From Bacteroidaceae bacterium (GTDB lineage: Bacteria; Bacteroidota; Bacteroidia; Bacteroidales; Bacteroidaceae), in the NCBI GenBank assembly GCA_017617335.1, contig JAFZWK010000044.1, positions 1 to 64,000 of the forward strand: DNA of 64,000 nucleotides. The letters are read 5' to 3'. Both the position numbers and the translations under genes were made by a program. The notes under the pieces are model-generated. The model worked only from the letters and a program-made list of their open reading frames with translations, was not told the DNA's origin and ran no database searches. Below, in pieces: positions 33,815 to 42,211 of the stretch; positions within the stretch are counted from its first letter, which is position 1; every line of letters begins with the position of its first letter.

Positions 33815-35740
33815 ATGAAGCAAACGATTCCCGTAGTAGGATTGGCATGTTCAGCCTGCTCGGCCAACGTGGAGAAGAAACTCTCTTCCCTGCCTGGTAT
33901 CCATAGTGCCTCGGTATCCCTCGTTGGCCGTACTGCTTTTGTCGATTTTGACCCTGCTGTCATCTCTTTAGAACAGATGAAAAGGGAGATCAACGATATC
34001 GGTTACGATCTGGTTATAGAAAGCGGGCGTAGTGCTGAAGAAATTCATCGGAGGGAATTCACTTTGCTCTCGCGCCGCACTTTTCTTTCTTGGATTTTAG
34101 CTATCTTGGTGATGTGCTTCTCGATGGGATGGGTTTCTGTGGGGAATGTACTTGTGGGCAATGTGCTGTCTCTTTTATTGGCTCTTGCCTGCATGTTGCT
34201 ATGCGGAGGAAATATCTATGTGTCCGCCTGGCGACAGTTGCTGCATCGGACTGCCAACATGGACACGCTGGTGGCACTAAGTACGCTGATAGCTTTCCTG
34301 CTGAGCACCTTCAACACTTTCTTTGGGGATGCTGTGTGGGGTATTCGAGGTATTGGGTGGCACACCTGTTTCGATGCTTCCGTCATGATCATTACCTTTG
34401 TGCTGACTGGTCGGTTGCTGGAAGAGAAAGCCAAGGATGGTGCAGCAAGCAGCATCCGTCGACTGATGGGTATGCAACCCAAGACAGCGCATATCGTGGA
34501 TGGGGACAGGGTATCGGAAGTTCCTCTTTCCACCATCGAGAAGGGCGATTTTCTGGAAGTTCGCGCCAGCGAGAAGATTCCCGTGGATGGCGAAGTCATT
34601 TGGGCAAGCAGTTTCATGACTGAGGATGCGGCTTACGTTGATGAATCGATGGTAACAGGGGAGCCCACTCCTGCCGAGAAGAAAGCAGGCGACAAGGTGT
34701 TGGCAGGAACCATTCCCAGTCAGGGCCGATTGCGTATGAGAGCTCGTCAAATAGGCGAAGAGACAGCTTTGGCTCATATCATTTGTATGGTGCAGGAAGC
34801 ACAGAGTTCGAAAGCTCCTGTGCAGCGAATTGCGGACCGTGCAGCCCTCGTTTTCGTTCCTGTTGTTGCCCTCCTTGCCCTTTTTACTTTCCTTGCTTGG
34901 TGTTTTTGGGGAGGGAATGTCATGCTTCCACAGGCTATCATGTCTGCTGTGGCTGTGCTGGTGATTGCATGTCCCTGTGCCATGGGATTAGCTACTCCTA
35001 CCGCCTTGATGGTAGGTATTGGGAAAGCAGCTGATCGACAGATACTTATAAAGGATGCTTCTGCCTTGGAGAACTTACGTCATGTGGATACCATTGTGAT
35101 AGATAAGACTGGAACTCTGACCATTCCCAATCAGAGCATAGACTTCACTCGTGCTGACAATCTTCCTTTGGAGGAACGAGAAACCCTGAAACCTGGTGTC
35201 AAAGAAGCCGTCAGGGAGCTCCGGCAGTGTTGCATAGAGGTTTACATGATGAGCGGAGACAAGGAGGAAGCTGTCTGTTATTGGGCTGAGCAGGCAGGTA
35301 TCCGTCACTACCAGAGTCACGTTCTCCCCAAGGACAAGGAGAATCTGGTAAAACGGCTTCAGCAGGAAGGTCATCATGTGGTTATGGTGGGGGATGGAAT
35401 CAATGATACCCAAGCCCTCGCGTTGGCTGATGTCAGCATGGCCATCGGGCGCGGAACCGATGTGGCGATGGACGTGTCTCAAGTTACCCTGATGGGCGAT
35501 GACCTGCGCAGTATACCCTTTGCCATCCGTCTCAGCAAGCGTACCGTCAGGATGATCTGGGAGAATCTCTTTTGGGCTTTTATCTACAATCTGATCTGTA
35601 TCCCCCTTGCAGCAGGACTCCCTTATGTTTTCGGTATTCGATTCCAGATTACCCCCATGTGGGCGAGTGCCTTGATGGCATTCTCCAGTCTTAGTGTCGT
35701 CCTCAATTCTCTTCGATTGAGATGGATTCCCTTTGATTAG
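33815..35740 (+). CDS. copA: CopA-type copper P1B-ATPase lacking a recognisable nucleotide-binding domain
   Basis: 641 residues from the ATG at 33815, chosen because the HMA domain begins there (LACSACSANVEKK, Cys12 and Cys15). Transmembrane helices, the actuator motif VTGEPTP, the metal-site helix VIACPCAMGLATP and the phosphorylation motif DKTGTLT (Asp430) are present. So is the hinge MVGDGINDTQALALADVSMA. Between Asp430 and the SGD motif at residue 480 lie only about 50 residues; in ordinary CopA enzymes this interval is about 140-170, filled by the N-domain with its HP and GxGxxG signatures, and none of these is seen. The gene is otherwise intact, with no frameshift visible. Expected to export Cu(I), with the chaperone upstream as donor. 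Confidence 0.88.
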   Translation: MKQTIPVVGLACSACSANVEKKLSSLPGIHSASVSLVGRTAFVDFDPAVISLEQMKREINDIGYDLVIESGRSAEEIHRREFTLLSRRTFLSWILAILVMCFSMGWVSVGNVLVGNVLSLLLALACMLLCGGNIYVSAWRQLLHRTANMDTLVALSTLIAFLLSTFNTFFGDAVWGIRGIGWHTCFDASVMIITFVLTGRLLEEKAKDGAASSIRRLMGMQPKTAHIVDGDRVSEVPLSTIEKGDFLEVRASEKIPVDGEVIWASSFMTEDAAYVDESMVTGEPTPAEKKAGDKVLAGTIPSQGRLRMRARQIGEETALAHIICMVQEAQSSKAPVQRIADRAALVFVPVVALLALFTFLAWCFWGGNVMLPQAIMSAVAVLVIACPCAMGLATPTALMVGIGKAADRQILIKDASALENLRHVDTIVIDKTGTLTIPNQSIDFTRADNLPLEERETLKPGVKEAVRELRQCCIEVYMMSGDKEEAVCYWAEQAGIRHYQSHVLPKDKENLVKRLQQEGHHVVMVGDGINDTQALALADVSMAIGRGTDVAMDVSQVTLMGDDLRSIPFAIRLSKRTVRMIWENLFWAFIYNLICIPLAAGLPYVFGIRFQITPMWASALMAFSSLSVVLNSLRLRWIPFD

Positions 35741-35789
35741 ATTAAGTTTATTTAACAGCTTTTTCTACTGAAAAACACTTTTTTCCATC

Positions 35790-35797
35790 TATCTTTG
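35790..35797 (+). promoter_or_regulatory. -7 box before the sialidase gene
   Basis: TATCTTTG lies 26 bases before the ATG. A matching -33 box is not clear. Confidence 0.5.
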
Positions 35798-35823
35798 ACG
35801 AAGAAAAATAAACGTTTGCACAC

Positions 35824-37404
35824 ATGAAAAGAATTCTGCTCTTATCTTCTATGCTCGTCATCAGCATACTGGGAACAAAGGCTTTTGCGGATGATACAAG
35901 TGAAGCTACGGTTATGAAGATTGCTGTCTCTGTAAAGGGAAAGGTAACTTATCCGACTAATCAGCGTTGTGGATACATCACGGCAAATTATGGATCGGGC
36001 ACCTCCACCATTGAAGTGCTTGCATCCCAAAATGGGGAAACTTTAGAAATGAAAGTTCCGTCAGGAAAGGCTGTCAGTTATCGTGGTGAGGCATATCATG
36101 GGTGGGATTTCGAAGGAGTCACCGTAACGGATGGCATTGCAAAAGCACACTTTATAGCCAACAACAGATCGGAATATCAGTACTTGGCTTATACTGATTA
36201 TGGGACGCAGTATTATCGGATTCCCGCCATTGCCAAGAATTATCTCGATGAATTGATAGTTGTCTATGATGTGCGTGAATGCCGTAACGACGTGGGTTTT
36301 GGTGAAGTGGATCAGGCTATGCGTTACAGTACAGACAACGGGAAGACTTGGAGCAAAGAGACCCTCATCGCTGATGGCAATGGTTCATTAGGTGGAAACT
36401 CTTTCGGCCTTGCCTACGGAGACCCTGCTCTTGCGCTCGATCGTGAAAGTGGCGCAGGAGTACTGATTACCGTTAGTGGCCAAACCATTTACAGCTATGC
36501 AACAGCTACCCAGCGTCCACTGATTGCCATGCAGAAAACTTCTGATGGCGGACATAGTTGGAGTAAACCTGTGGATATCACTTCTCAGTTCTGGGGAAGC
36601 ACTGAAAGCATGTTCCAGGATAGTGAACACGATGGAGAAGGCAAGGTGTTTGCCTATGCTGGATTCTTCGGCAGCGGTAAGATCCTGCAGAGTCGCATCG
36701 TGAAGAAGGGCAAGTATTACCGTCTCTATGCTGCTCTTTTGGTGCGTGGCACGGGATTGCGTGGTGCGTATGTGGTTTATTCTGATGACATGGGTGAAAC
36801 ATGGAATCTGCTGGGCGGTGATGCCACTATCCAAGCCTGCAGTCATAGTGACGAGCCGAAGGTGGAGGAACTTCCCAACGGCAGCATCCTTTTGAGCGGT
36901 CGAATGTGGGGCGGCAGATGCTTCAACATCTGGACGTATGACAAGAACAGTACCACCACTGGAACATGGGGTAGTGCTGTGGATAGCGCTTCGCAACCTG
37001 ACGGCATCAAAGCTACAGGGAACAGCACCAATGGCGAGCTGCTCATCATTTGGGCAAATAATGCAAAGACAGGTGTCTCTACTCCCATAGCTCTCCAGTC
37101 AGTACCTTATGGTACGGGGCGAGCCAATGTGGGACTTTATTATAAAGTGTTGGATACGGGAAAGACATATACTCCTGCGGAAATTGCATCTGGCTGGATT
37201 AAATCTTCCCAAGTCAGCACCACAAGCAGTGCCTACAGCACAATGTGCTTACAAGCAGATAACCGTATTGCTTTTTTTTATGAGGAAGGACCATCAATAT
37301 ATGAAATGGTGTATGTCCCTTTGGACATTGAACGTCTAACGAACAATGCATACACGATGAAGAAAGTGGAGCAGAGGAAAAACACTCTTCCTAAGAGAAA
37401 ATAG
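35824..37404 (+). CDS. nanH: exo-alpha-sialidase (GH33)
   Basis: A 526-residue secreted sialidase with a signal peptide (LLLSSMLVISILGTKAFA). Residues about 25-115 form an N-terminal beta domain that may bind carbohydrate. The six-blade catalytic domain begins with the RIP motif YYRIPAI (near 135). Aspartate boxes are seen as STDNGKTW, TSDGGHSW and SDDMGETW. It removes terminal sialic acid from mucin or glycoprotein glycans at the cell surface or in the periplasm. It is convergent with a sulfatase gene, six bases apart, and both would act on host glycans. Confidence 0.93.
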   Translation: MKRILLLSSMLVISILGTKAFADDTSEATVMKIAVSVKGKVTYPTNQRCGYITANYGSGTSTIEVLASQNGETLEMKVPSGKAVSYRGEAYHGWDFEGVTVTDGIAKAHFIANNRSEYQYLAYTDYGTQYYRIPAIAKNYLDELIVVYDVRECRNDVGFGEVDQAMRYSTDNGKTWSKETLIADGNGSLGGNSFGLAYGDPALALDRESGAGVLITVSGQTIYSYATATQRPLIAMQKTSDGGHSWSKPVDITSQFWGSTESMFQDSEHDGEGKVFAYAGFFGSGKILQSRIVKKGKYYRLYAALLVRGTGLRGAYVVYSDDMGETWNLLGGDATIQACSHSDEPKVEELPNGSILLSGRMWGGRCFNIWTYDKNSTTTGTWGSAVDSASQPDGIKATGNSTNGELLIIWANNAKTGVSTPIALQSVPYGTGRANVGLYYKVLDTGKTYTPAEIASGWIKSSQVSTTSSAYSTMCLQADNRIAFFYEEGPSIYEMVYVPLDIERLTNNAYTMKKVEQRKNTLPKRK

Positions 37405-37410
37405 GTTTTG

Positions 37411-38916
37411 TTATTCAGGCAATGTGACAGAAAAGTTCTCGTTGGGTGTGTGCGCCTCCTTGATAATGGCAACCATTTCAGCCACCTTGTCAGGATACTG
37501 ATCCGCCACATTGTTGTCCTCATGAATATCCGTGTCGAGATCATACAGTTCACAGGTACCTTTTTTCACGATAAGTTTCCAGTTTTTCTTTCGCACAGCT
37601 ATCTGATCTGTCTCGTTGAACTCCCAATAGAGATATTCATGAAATTTTTGATTGGCATCATCACCTATCAGGGTAGGCAAGAAAGAGATGCCATCAAAGT
37701 AATCAGTCTCTGACTTCTGATACTTGCTTACATAATCATTCTCTCCTACGATTTGGCAGAAGGTGGGCATGATGTCCCAGAAGGCAATGGGATGATTGTT
37801 TTTCACACCAGCAGGCACGTAATCTGGCCAGCGAACGATGAAAGGCACGCGGATACCACCTTCATGACAACTGCGTTTCAATCCTCGCAACACACCGTCT
37901 CGATTGAAGAAAGTGGGATCAGCACCTCCCTCCTCATGAGGACCATTATCGCTGGAGAAAATAAGAATGGTGTTGTTGGACAAGCCTTTTTCTTCAAGTT
38001 TTTCCATAATTTCACCCACGTAGGTATCCAGACGTGTGATCATGCCAGCAAACTCGGCATGTACATTGTTGATGGCGTGGTACCAACTGCCTTCGCTGCC
38101 ACCAAAACTTTTATCTTCGCGAAACTTTTTCTTGTAGGCTATGAGGATGCTGTCCTCGGGTTGAACAAGTTCGGCATGAGGTAATGTATAGGTGAAAAGC
38201 CCATAGAAAGGTTGTTCGGAAGTCTGTTTGTCAAGCCACTCCAAAGCATGCTGGTGAATCAGGTCAGCACTATACTGGGGACGATTGAAGTAATCATTTC
38301 CGTAGAAATCATGTGCGATGTTCTCCTCAAGCAGTTGGCGCGTCGTTGCAGTATCTCCCTCAGCCCTGCTAAACTTGTTCAGGAAATTCGGATAATACGC
38401 ATGAGCCTGGAATTGGCAGATAGGACCATAAAACTCATCCACGCCTCGCTTGTCAGGCGTGGAAGCACTTCCCTCGTACCCCCCAGCCCATTTGCCAAAC
38501 TGCCCAGTAGCATAGCCGTGATCTTTCATGATTTCTGGCAGTACCACATGATTAGGGTCCAGAGGATGTTGGCCAACGAGGGCAAAATCTGTATTGTTAC
38601 CATATTTGATGGTATTCTTAAAACTCCAGTATTCTTTGTTGCCTCGAATCTCGCAGTGCCCCGTGTGCTGACCCGTCATGAGTGAAGCACGGGAGGGAGC
38701 GCTGACAGGACTTCCCGAATAAGCCTGCATGAATTGCATACCTTGACTGGCCAGACGGTCAATGTTGGGAGTATTGATGTATTGTTGGCCGTAGCACGCC
38801 AGATCGCCCCATCCCATATCGTCGCAAAGAACGAAAATGATATTGGGTTTTTCGTGCGACAAGGCTGTTAAAGAAGAAAAACCAGCGAGGGAACAAAACA
38901 CAAATACAGGCTTCAT
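37411..38916 (-). CDS. serine-type sulfatase
   Basis: 501 residues from the ATG at 38916 (the frame extends eight codons upstream). A short signal peptide is followed by the sulfatase start NIIFVLCDDMGWGDLACYG, whose aspartates bind calcium. The active-site motif is SAPSR at 72-76, that is S-x-P-x-R: the serine is converted to formylglycine by the radical-SAM enzyme anSME, as for other Bacteroides sulfatases. Lengths and blocks (GKWAGGYEG, SSDNGPHEEGG) fit the S1 family. It probably acts on sulfated mucin or glycosaminoglycan sugars. The 3' end meets the sialidase gene. Confidence 0.93.
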   Translation of the reverse strand: MKPVFVFCSLAGFSSLTALSHEKPNIIFVLCDDMGWGDLACYGQQYINTPNIDRLASQGMQFMQAYSGSPVSAPSRASLMTGQHTGHCEIRGNKEYWSFKNTIKYGNNTDFALVGQHPLDPNHVVLPEIMKDHGYATGQFGKWAGGYEGSASTPDKRGVDEFYGPICQFQAHAYYPNFLNKFSRAEGDTATTRQLLEENIAHDFYGNDYFNRPQYSADLIHQHALEWLDKQTSEQPFYGLFTYTLPHAELVQPEDSILIAYKKKFREDKSFGGSEGSWYHAINNVHAEFAGMITRLDTYVGEIMEKLEEKGLSNNTILIFSSDNGPHEEGGADPTFFNRDGVLRGLKRSCHEGGIRVPFIVRWPDYVPAGVKNNHPIAFWDIMPTFCQIVGENDYVSKYQKSETDYFDGISFLPTLIGDDANQKFHEYLYWEFNETDQIAVRKKNWKLIVKKGTCELYDLDTDIHEDNNVADQYPDKVAEMVAIIKEAHTPNENFSVTLPE

Positions 38917-38979
38917 ATAAATGGAAAATGTAAGAAACAACTCAAAAAGAAAATGGCTGATGATTCAGCCAAATCTCCT

Positions 38980-39068
38980 TGGTGCCCGGAACGGGACTCG
39001 AACCCGTACGACCGGTAATGGTCAAGGGATTTTAAGTCCCTCGTGTCTACCAATTCCACCATCTGGGC
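38980..39068 (-). tRNA. tRNA-Leu (anticodon TAA)
   Basis: An 89-base tRNA on the minus strand with encoded CCA (38982-38980). The anticodon stem-loop AGGGA-CTTAAAA-TCCCT gives TAA (leucine, UUA codons). A long variable arm and the T-arm ACGGG-TTCGAGT-CCCGT are present. The acceptor stem GCCCAGA / TCCGGGC has one A-C mismatch at position 5-68. TAACTTTG at 39089-39082 is a fitting -7 promoter box just upstream. Confidence 0.97.
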
Positions 39069-39081
39069 ATCAATGTGGGTG

Positions 39082-39089
39082 CAAAGTTA
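39082..39089 (-). promoter_or_regulatory. -7 box of tRNA-Leu
   Basis: TAACTTTG on the minus strand, 14 bases before the tRNA 5' end. No clear -33 box. Confidence 0.55.
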
Positions 39090-39281
39090 CAAAATAATGT
39101 GAAAGTGAAGAAGGATTTATCCACAAATCTTGTGTTTTTTTGCATAAAAAAGACATCATTAGTACCCCAAAAAGTTTTCTCCGCGGCATTGACGGTATAA
39201 GTTCCCCTTTCTTTTTTATGGTTTTCCTTTCTTGCCGAATTGTCGTAATGCATTGTGTGCCAATGGTTTGTAACAATCCCC

Positions 39282-39410
39282 GATGACAGTTATGACAGAT
39301 GACAGTTTTCGAAATTGAGAGAGAAAGAGAGTTAGTATTATATATTAATATATAATACTAAACGTTAAGTCCAAGGATTTTTCAATAACTGTCATCTGTC
39401 ATCTGTCATC
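39282..39410. repeat. nested inverted repeat with 30-bp perfect palindrome
   Basis: The left arm (39282-39307) carries three ATGACAG words; the right arm (39387-39410) is its complement except for a two-base TT insertion on the left. Between them, 39332-39361 is a perfect 30-base palindrome made of A/T with two G/C pairs (TTAGTATTATATATT and its complement). Purely structural; it does not code and lacks flanking duplications. Confidence 0.9.
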
Positions 39411-39467
39411 AATGAAGAAAATCTTGTTGCCTTGTTAACAAATTTTTGCAAGCCAAGGGGCGTCGTT

Positions 39468-39499
39468 TTTGGCTACCCCTTAGAAAGTTCGTAACTTTG
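39468..39499 (+). promoter_or_regulatory. orphan housekeeping promoter
   Basis: TTTG (39468-39471), 20 bases, TAACTTTG (39492-39499) is a full match. The transcript would start near 39506 and run into array D with no open frame; the next gene is on the other strand. Confidence 0.65.
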
Positions 39500-39578
39500 C
39501 TGTCGCCAAGGTACTTCCGCTCGGCCTTACAGATAAAAAGAGTTTTATCGCACGGAGCTCGCTTAAACGTACCTTTGC

Positions 39579-39652
39579 ATCGTGTTAAAAAGGGGAAGAC
39601 AACACGTTGTGATTGAGGTTTCAACACGTTGACTTTGCCAACTCGACACGTT
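39579..39652. repeat. 22-bp-period dyad repeat array D (4 cores)
   Basis: Cores begin at 39579 (ATCGTGTT), 39601, 39623 and 39645 (GACACGTT), 22 bases apart. Spacers include GTGATTGAGGTTTC and GACTTTGCCAACTC. It lies 72 bases beyond the 3' end of the lipoprotein gene on the minus strand. Confidence 0.85.
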
Positions 39653-39723
39653 GTCCTGAGCGCAGGACGAGCAGGAATCTGCTACTCTTTGACATAATGT
39701 ATTGATCGCTTTCCGCCCGCTGT

Positions 39724-40284
39724 TCAGTTGTTGATGATAAGCGAGCCGCTGGAGGCTATGTAGTTGACGCGATAGCGGAAAAGGGAGCGTCCACCCTCCC
39801 CCAGACTGACAATGCCCAGATTGTTGAGGTCATAGGTGCGGTGGCAGCGCGAGCAGTAGGCAAAACCGCCTTCCTGGAGTATTAGCCGCTTGGCAATGTT
39901 GCCCTCGTCGTAGCAGTTGGAGCAGGCCAGGTCAAAGCAGACGACGACGGGGACATCGCGTCCCATCTCTGGAATGTTGGGGAGGCCGACAATGAAGCCG
40001 CCGCTGAGGCCCAAATAGAAGCCTGAATACTGGCTGAGGGCTGTCTTGTTGATGGGGGTGCTGCCGGTGGGGCTGGCGAAGATATATTGGTTGTTGCTCC
40101 CATAGATGGTGCAGAATTCGCCCATGCTGTTGCAAGCCGTATAGAGTTGGGGTACGGAGTAAATGTTGTCCATGATGAACTTGGCAGGCATGCGGGCATA
40201 AAGAGTATCGGACTCGCCACAAGAGAGGCAGCATGCCGCTGCAAAAAGACAACAGTACATGCGGAAAAGTAAAGAGCTGCGCAT
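39724..40284 (-). CDS. lipoprotein with two CxxC pairs, unknown function
   Basis: A 186-residue protein with a lipobox (CCLSCGES), so it is probably anchored in the outer membrane. Two cysteine pairs, CSNC (near 120-123) and CSRCHRTYDLNN (near 143-154), look like a zinc-ribbon or rubredoxin-like knuckle, with some likeness to a Rieske-type layout, though the histidine pattern does not match. The start overlaps the argH stop by one base (TAATG), so it is translated with argH. I know of no function; similar proteins seem common in Bacteroidales. Confidence 0.72.
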   Translation of the reverse strand: MRSSLLFRMYCCLFAAACCLSCGESDTLYARMPAKFIMDNIYSVPQLYTACNSMGEFCTIYGSNNQYIFASPTGSTPINKTALSQYSGFYLGLSGGFIVGLPNIPEMGRDVPVVVCFDLACSNCYDEGNIAKRLILQEGGFAYCSRCHRTYDLNNLGIVSLGEGGRSLFRYRVNYIASSGSLIINN

Positions 40285-41621
40285 TATTCGCCCTCCACCA
40301 GTTTTCGCTCAGCCTCCTCCATCCGCTGGAAATTGAAGCCCGCCCAGACTTCCTCCATCAGGGCTGCTATCTGCTCTGTGCAGAGATTGCCGATGCTCCC
40401 CTCGTGGGTGTGGTGAACCTCCTTGGAGGGAACGAATTTCCCTGCCTCGATGTCAAGTCCCACCTTCTTGTATGCGTCGCGGAAAGGCATTCCGTCTTTT
40501 GCCAAACGATTGACTTCCTCGACAGAGAACATCAGATCATAACGAGGGTCTTCCAGAAGATGTTCATTCACCAGAATCTTGTTGATGATATAGGTGGTCA
40601 TCTGGAGGCAATCGCGGAGCTCTTGGAAAGCAGGAAGGAAGACTTCCTTGATGATCTGAAGATCGCGGAAGTAGCCGCTGGGAAGGTTGTTCATGATAAG
40701 CGTGATCTGCTGAGGCAATGCCTGAATCTTGTTGCATTTTGCACGAGTAAGTTCAAAGACATCAGGATTCTTCTTGTGAGGCATGATGCTGGAACCTGTC
40801 GTGCATTCGTTGGGAAGTTTCACAAACGCAAAGTTCTGACTATTGAACAGGCATGCATCGAAAGCCAGTTTGGCGATGGTACCTGCGATGCTGGCTAAAG
40901 CGAATGCTACGTTGCGTTCCATCTTGCCGCGTCCCATCTGAGCATATACCACGTTGTAATCCAAGGAGTCAAAACCAAGGAGTTGAGTAGTCAGAGTGCG
41001 ATTGATGGGGAAACTGCTGCCATAACCTGCTGCGCTGCCAAGGGGATTCCGATTGGTCATGCGGAAGGCAGCCTGCAGGAACATCATGTCGTCCACCAAA
41101 CTTTCGGCATACGCACCAAACCAAAGGCCAAAACTACTGGGCATGGCCACTTGGAGATGCGTGTAACCAGGCATGAGCACGCCTTTGTAACGCTCGCTCT
41201 GCTGCTGGAGTTCATGGAAAAGCGTGCGAACATCCTCGGCAACCAATTTCAATTGACGGCGGGTAAAGAGCTTGATGTCAACCAGCACCTGATCGTTCCG
41301 GCTGCGTCCGCTGTGGATCTTCTTCCCCACATCGCCCAAGGAGCGTGTAAGCAGGAGTTCGACCTGAGAGTGAACGTCCTCGATGCCATCCTCGATGACA
41401 AAGTTTCCTGCCTTGATGTCTGCGTGAATCCTGCGCAACTCTGCCAAGAGGGACTCGAGCTCCTCCCTGCTGACAAGGCCGATACTCTCAAGCATGATGA
41501 TGTGGGCAATGGAACCCATCACGTCGTGTTCAGCCAGATAGAGGTCCATCTCGCGGTCACGTCCGATGGTGAACCGTTCAATCTCCTCGTTGATTTGAAA
41601 ATTCTTCTCCCAGAGTTTCAT
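40284..41621 (-). CDS. argH: argininosuccinate lyase
   Basis: 445 residues from the ATG at 41621, where the conserved start MKLWEKNF lies; the frame extends 21 codons further without family similarity. The signature GSSIMPHKKNPD (near 275) and the catalytic-region HSGRSRNDQV (near 100) are intact. It cleaves argininosuccinate to arginine and fumarate, the last step of arginine synthesis. It lies at the end of a run prmC-recX-pyrE-START-argH. Confidence 0.96.
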   Translation of the reverse strand: MKLWEKNFQINEEIERFTIGRDREMDLYLAEHDVMGSIAHIIMLESIGLVSREELESLLAELRRIHADIKAGNFVIEDGIEDVHSQVELLLTRSLGDVGKKIHSGRSRNDQVLVDIKLFTRRQLKLVAEDVRTLFHELQQQSERYKGVLMPGYTHLQVAMPSSFGLWFGAYAESLVDDMMFLQAAFRMTNRNPLGSAAGYGSSFPINRTLTTQLLGFDSLDYNVVYAQMGRGKMERNVAFALASIAGTIAKLAFDACLFNSQNFAFVKLPNECTTGSSIMPHKKNPDVFELTRAKCNKIQALPQQITLIMNNLPSGYFRDLQIIKEVFLPAFQELRDCLQMTTYIINKILVNEHLLEDPRYDLMFSVEEVNRLAKDGMPFRDAYKKVGLDIEAGKFVPSKEVHHTHEGSIGNLCTEQIAALMEEVWAGFNFQRMEEAERKLVEGE

Positions 41622-41698
41622 TGATGAATGGAATGATAATGAAGTGTTTGCCTTATGCAAGAGCTGTTGCCGACGTTTCTGCACCTTTCAGGTGACTT

Positions 41699-42178
41699 TC
41701 AATAGGGCAGCATGGAAAGCATCGTGGCCAGGCCCTCAACGCCTTGCTCTATCTTGCTTCCAAGCAGCTGTTTGATGAAGAAATTCAGGTTGGCACCCAC
41801 CGTTGCACGTAGCTTGCAACCTGTTTCCATGGGAAGCAGTTGAAGCCAAAGATTAGCTTGGATGGGAGCGCCCTCGAGGGCAAACTTGATGCACTTGTTG
41901 GGTTCTTTCTCAATGATGCGCAGGACAATCCTGCCCAGGGGAGCCGCATCGGCAGCGATGGTGTCGCTGGTGAATTCCATCTTGCCAAGAATCTCCTTGA
42001 TTTTGCCCACCTGGTCAGGGCTGACCTGTCCGCCAGCCTTCTCCAACACGATCTGCTCGAAATCAGGATCATTCACACGCTCGCGGATGGCCTCCAGGTG
42101 AGTGAGGTCACTCAGTTTCTCGTACACAGCCTCAATCGGGGCGTAAATCTGCTTTACACTACTCTCGTACTTTGTCAT
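41699..42178 (-). CDS. SRPBCC (START-like) family protein
   Basis: A 159-residue protein. It begins with the START/polyketide-cyclase pattern SSVKQIYAPIEAVYEKLSDL. Strands of a helix-grip fold follow (IVLRIIEKEPNKCIKFALEG, then ANLWLQLLPMETGCKLRATV), with a C-terminal helix (FFIKQLLGSKIEQGVEGLAT). The fold makes a hydrophobic pocket; the ligand is unknown. It lies 33 bases after pyrE in a housekeeping run. Confidence 0.85.
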   Translation of the reverse strand: MTKYESSVKQIYAPIEAVYEKLSDLTHLEAIRERVNDPDFEQIVLEKAGGQVSPDQVGKIKEILGKMEFTSDTIAADAAPLGRIVLRIIEKEPNKCIKFALEGAPIQANLWLQLLPMETGCKLRATVGANLNFFIKQLLGSKIEQGVEGLATMLSMLPY

Positions 42179-42211
42179 ATCTTTATAAGGTTTGGATGTT
42201 GCGGATTTGTT

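Larger units (their letters stand above)
39069..39723. other. gene-free region with nested palindrome, orphan promoter and array D
   Basis: No plausible gene lies here. From left to right: the tRNA promoter box (39082-39089), an AT-rich stretch, a long nested inverted-repeat structure (39282-39410), a full promoter pointing right (39468-39499) with no open frame behind it, a second TACCTTTG box (39570-39577), and repeat array D. Confidence 0.7.

Noticed and set aside
34090..34623. Cysteine-rich plus-strand frame inside copA
   Set aside because: It is a shadow of copA in another frame, with no independent signals.
39282..39410. Nested palindrome as a MITE or insertion sequence end
   Set aside because: No target-site duplication flanks the arms and no transposase or remnant lies near.
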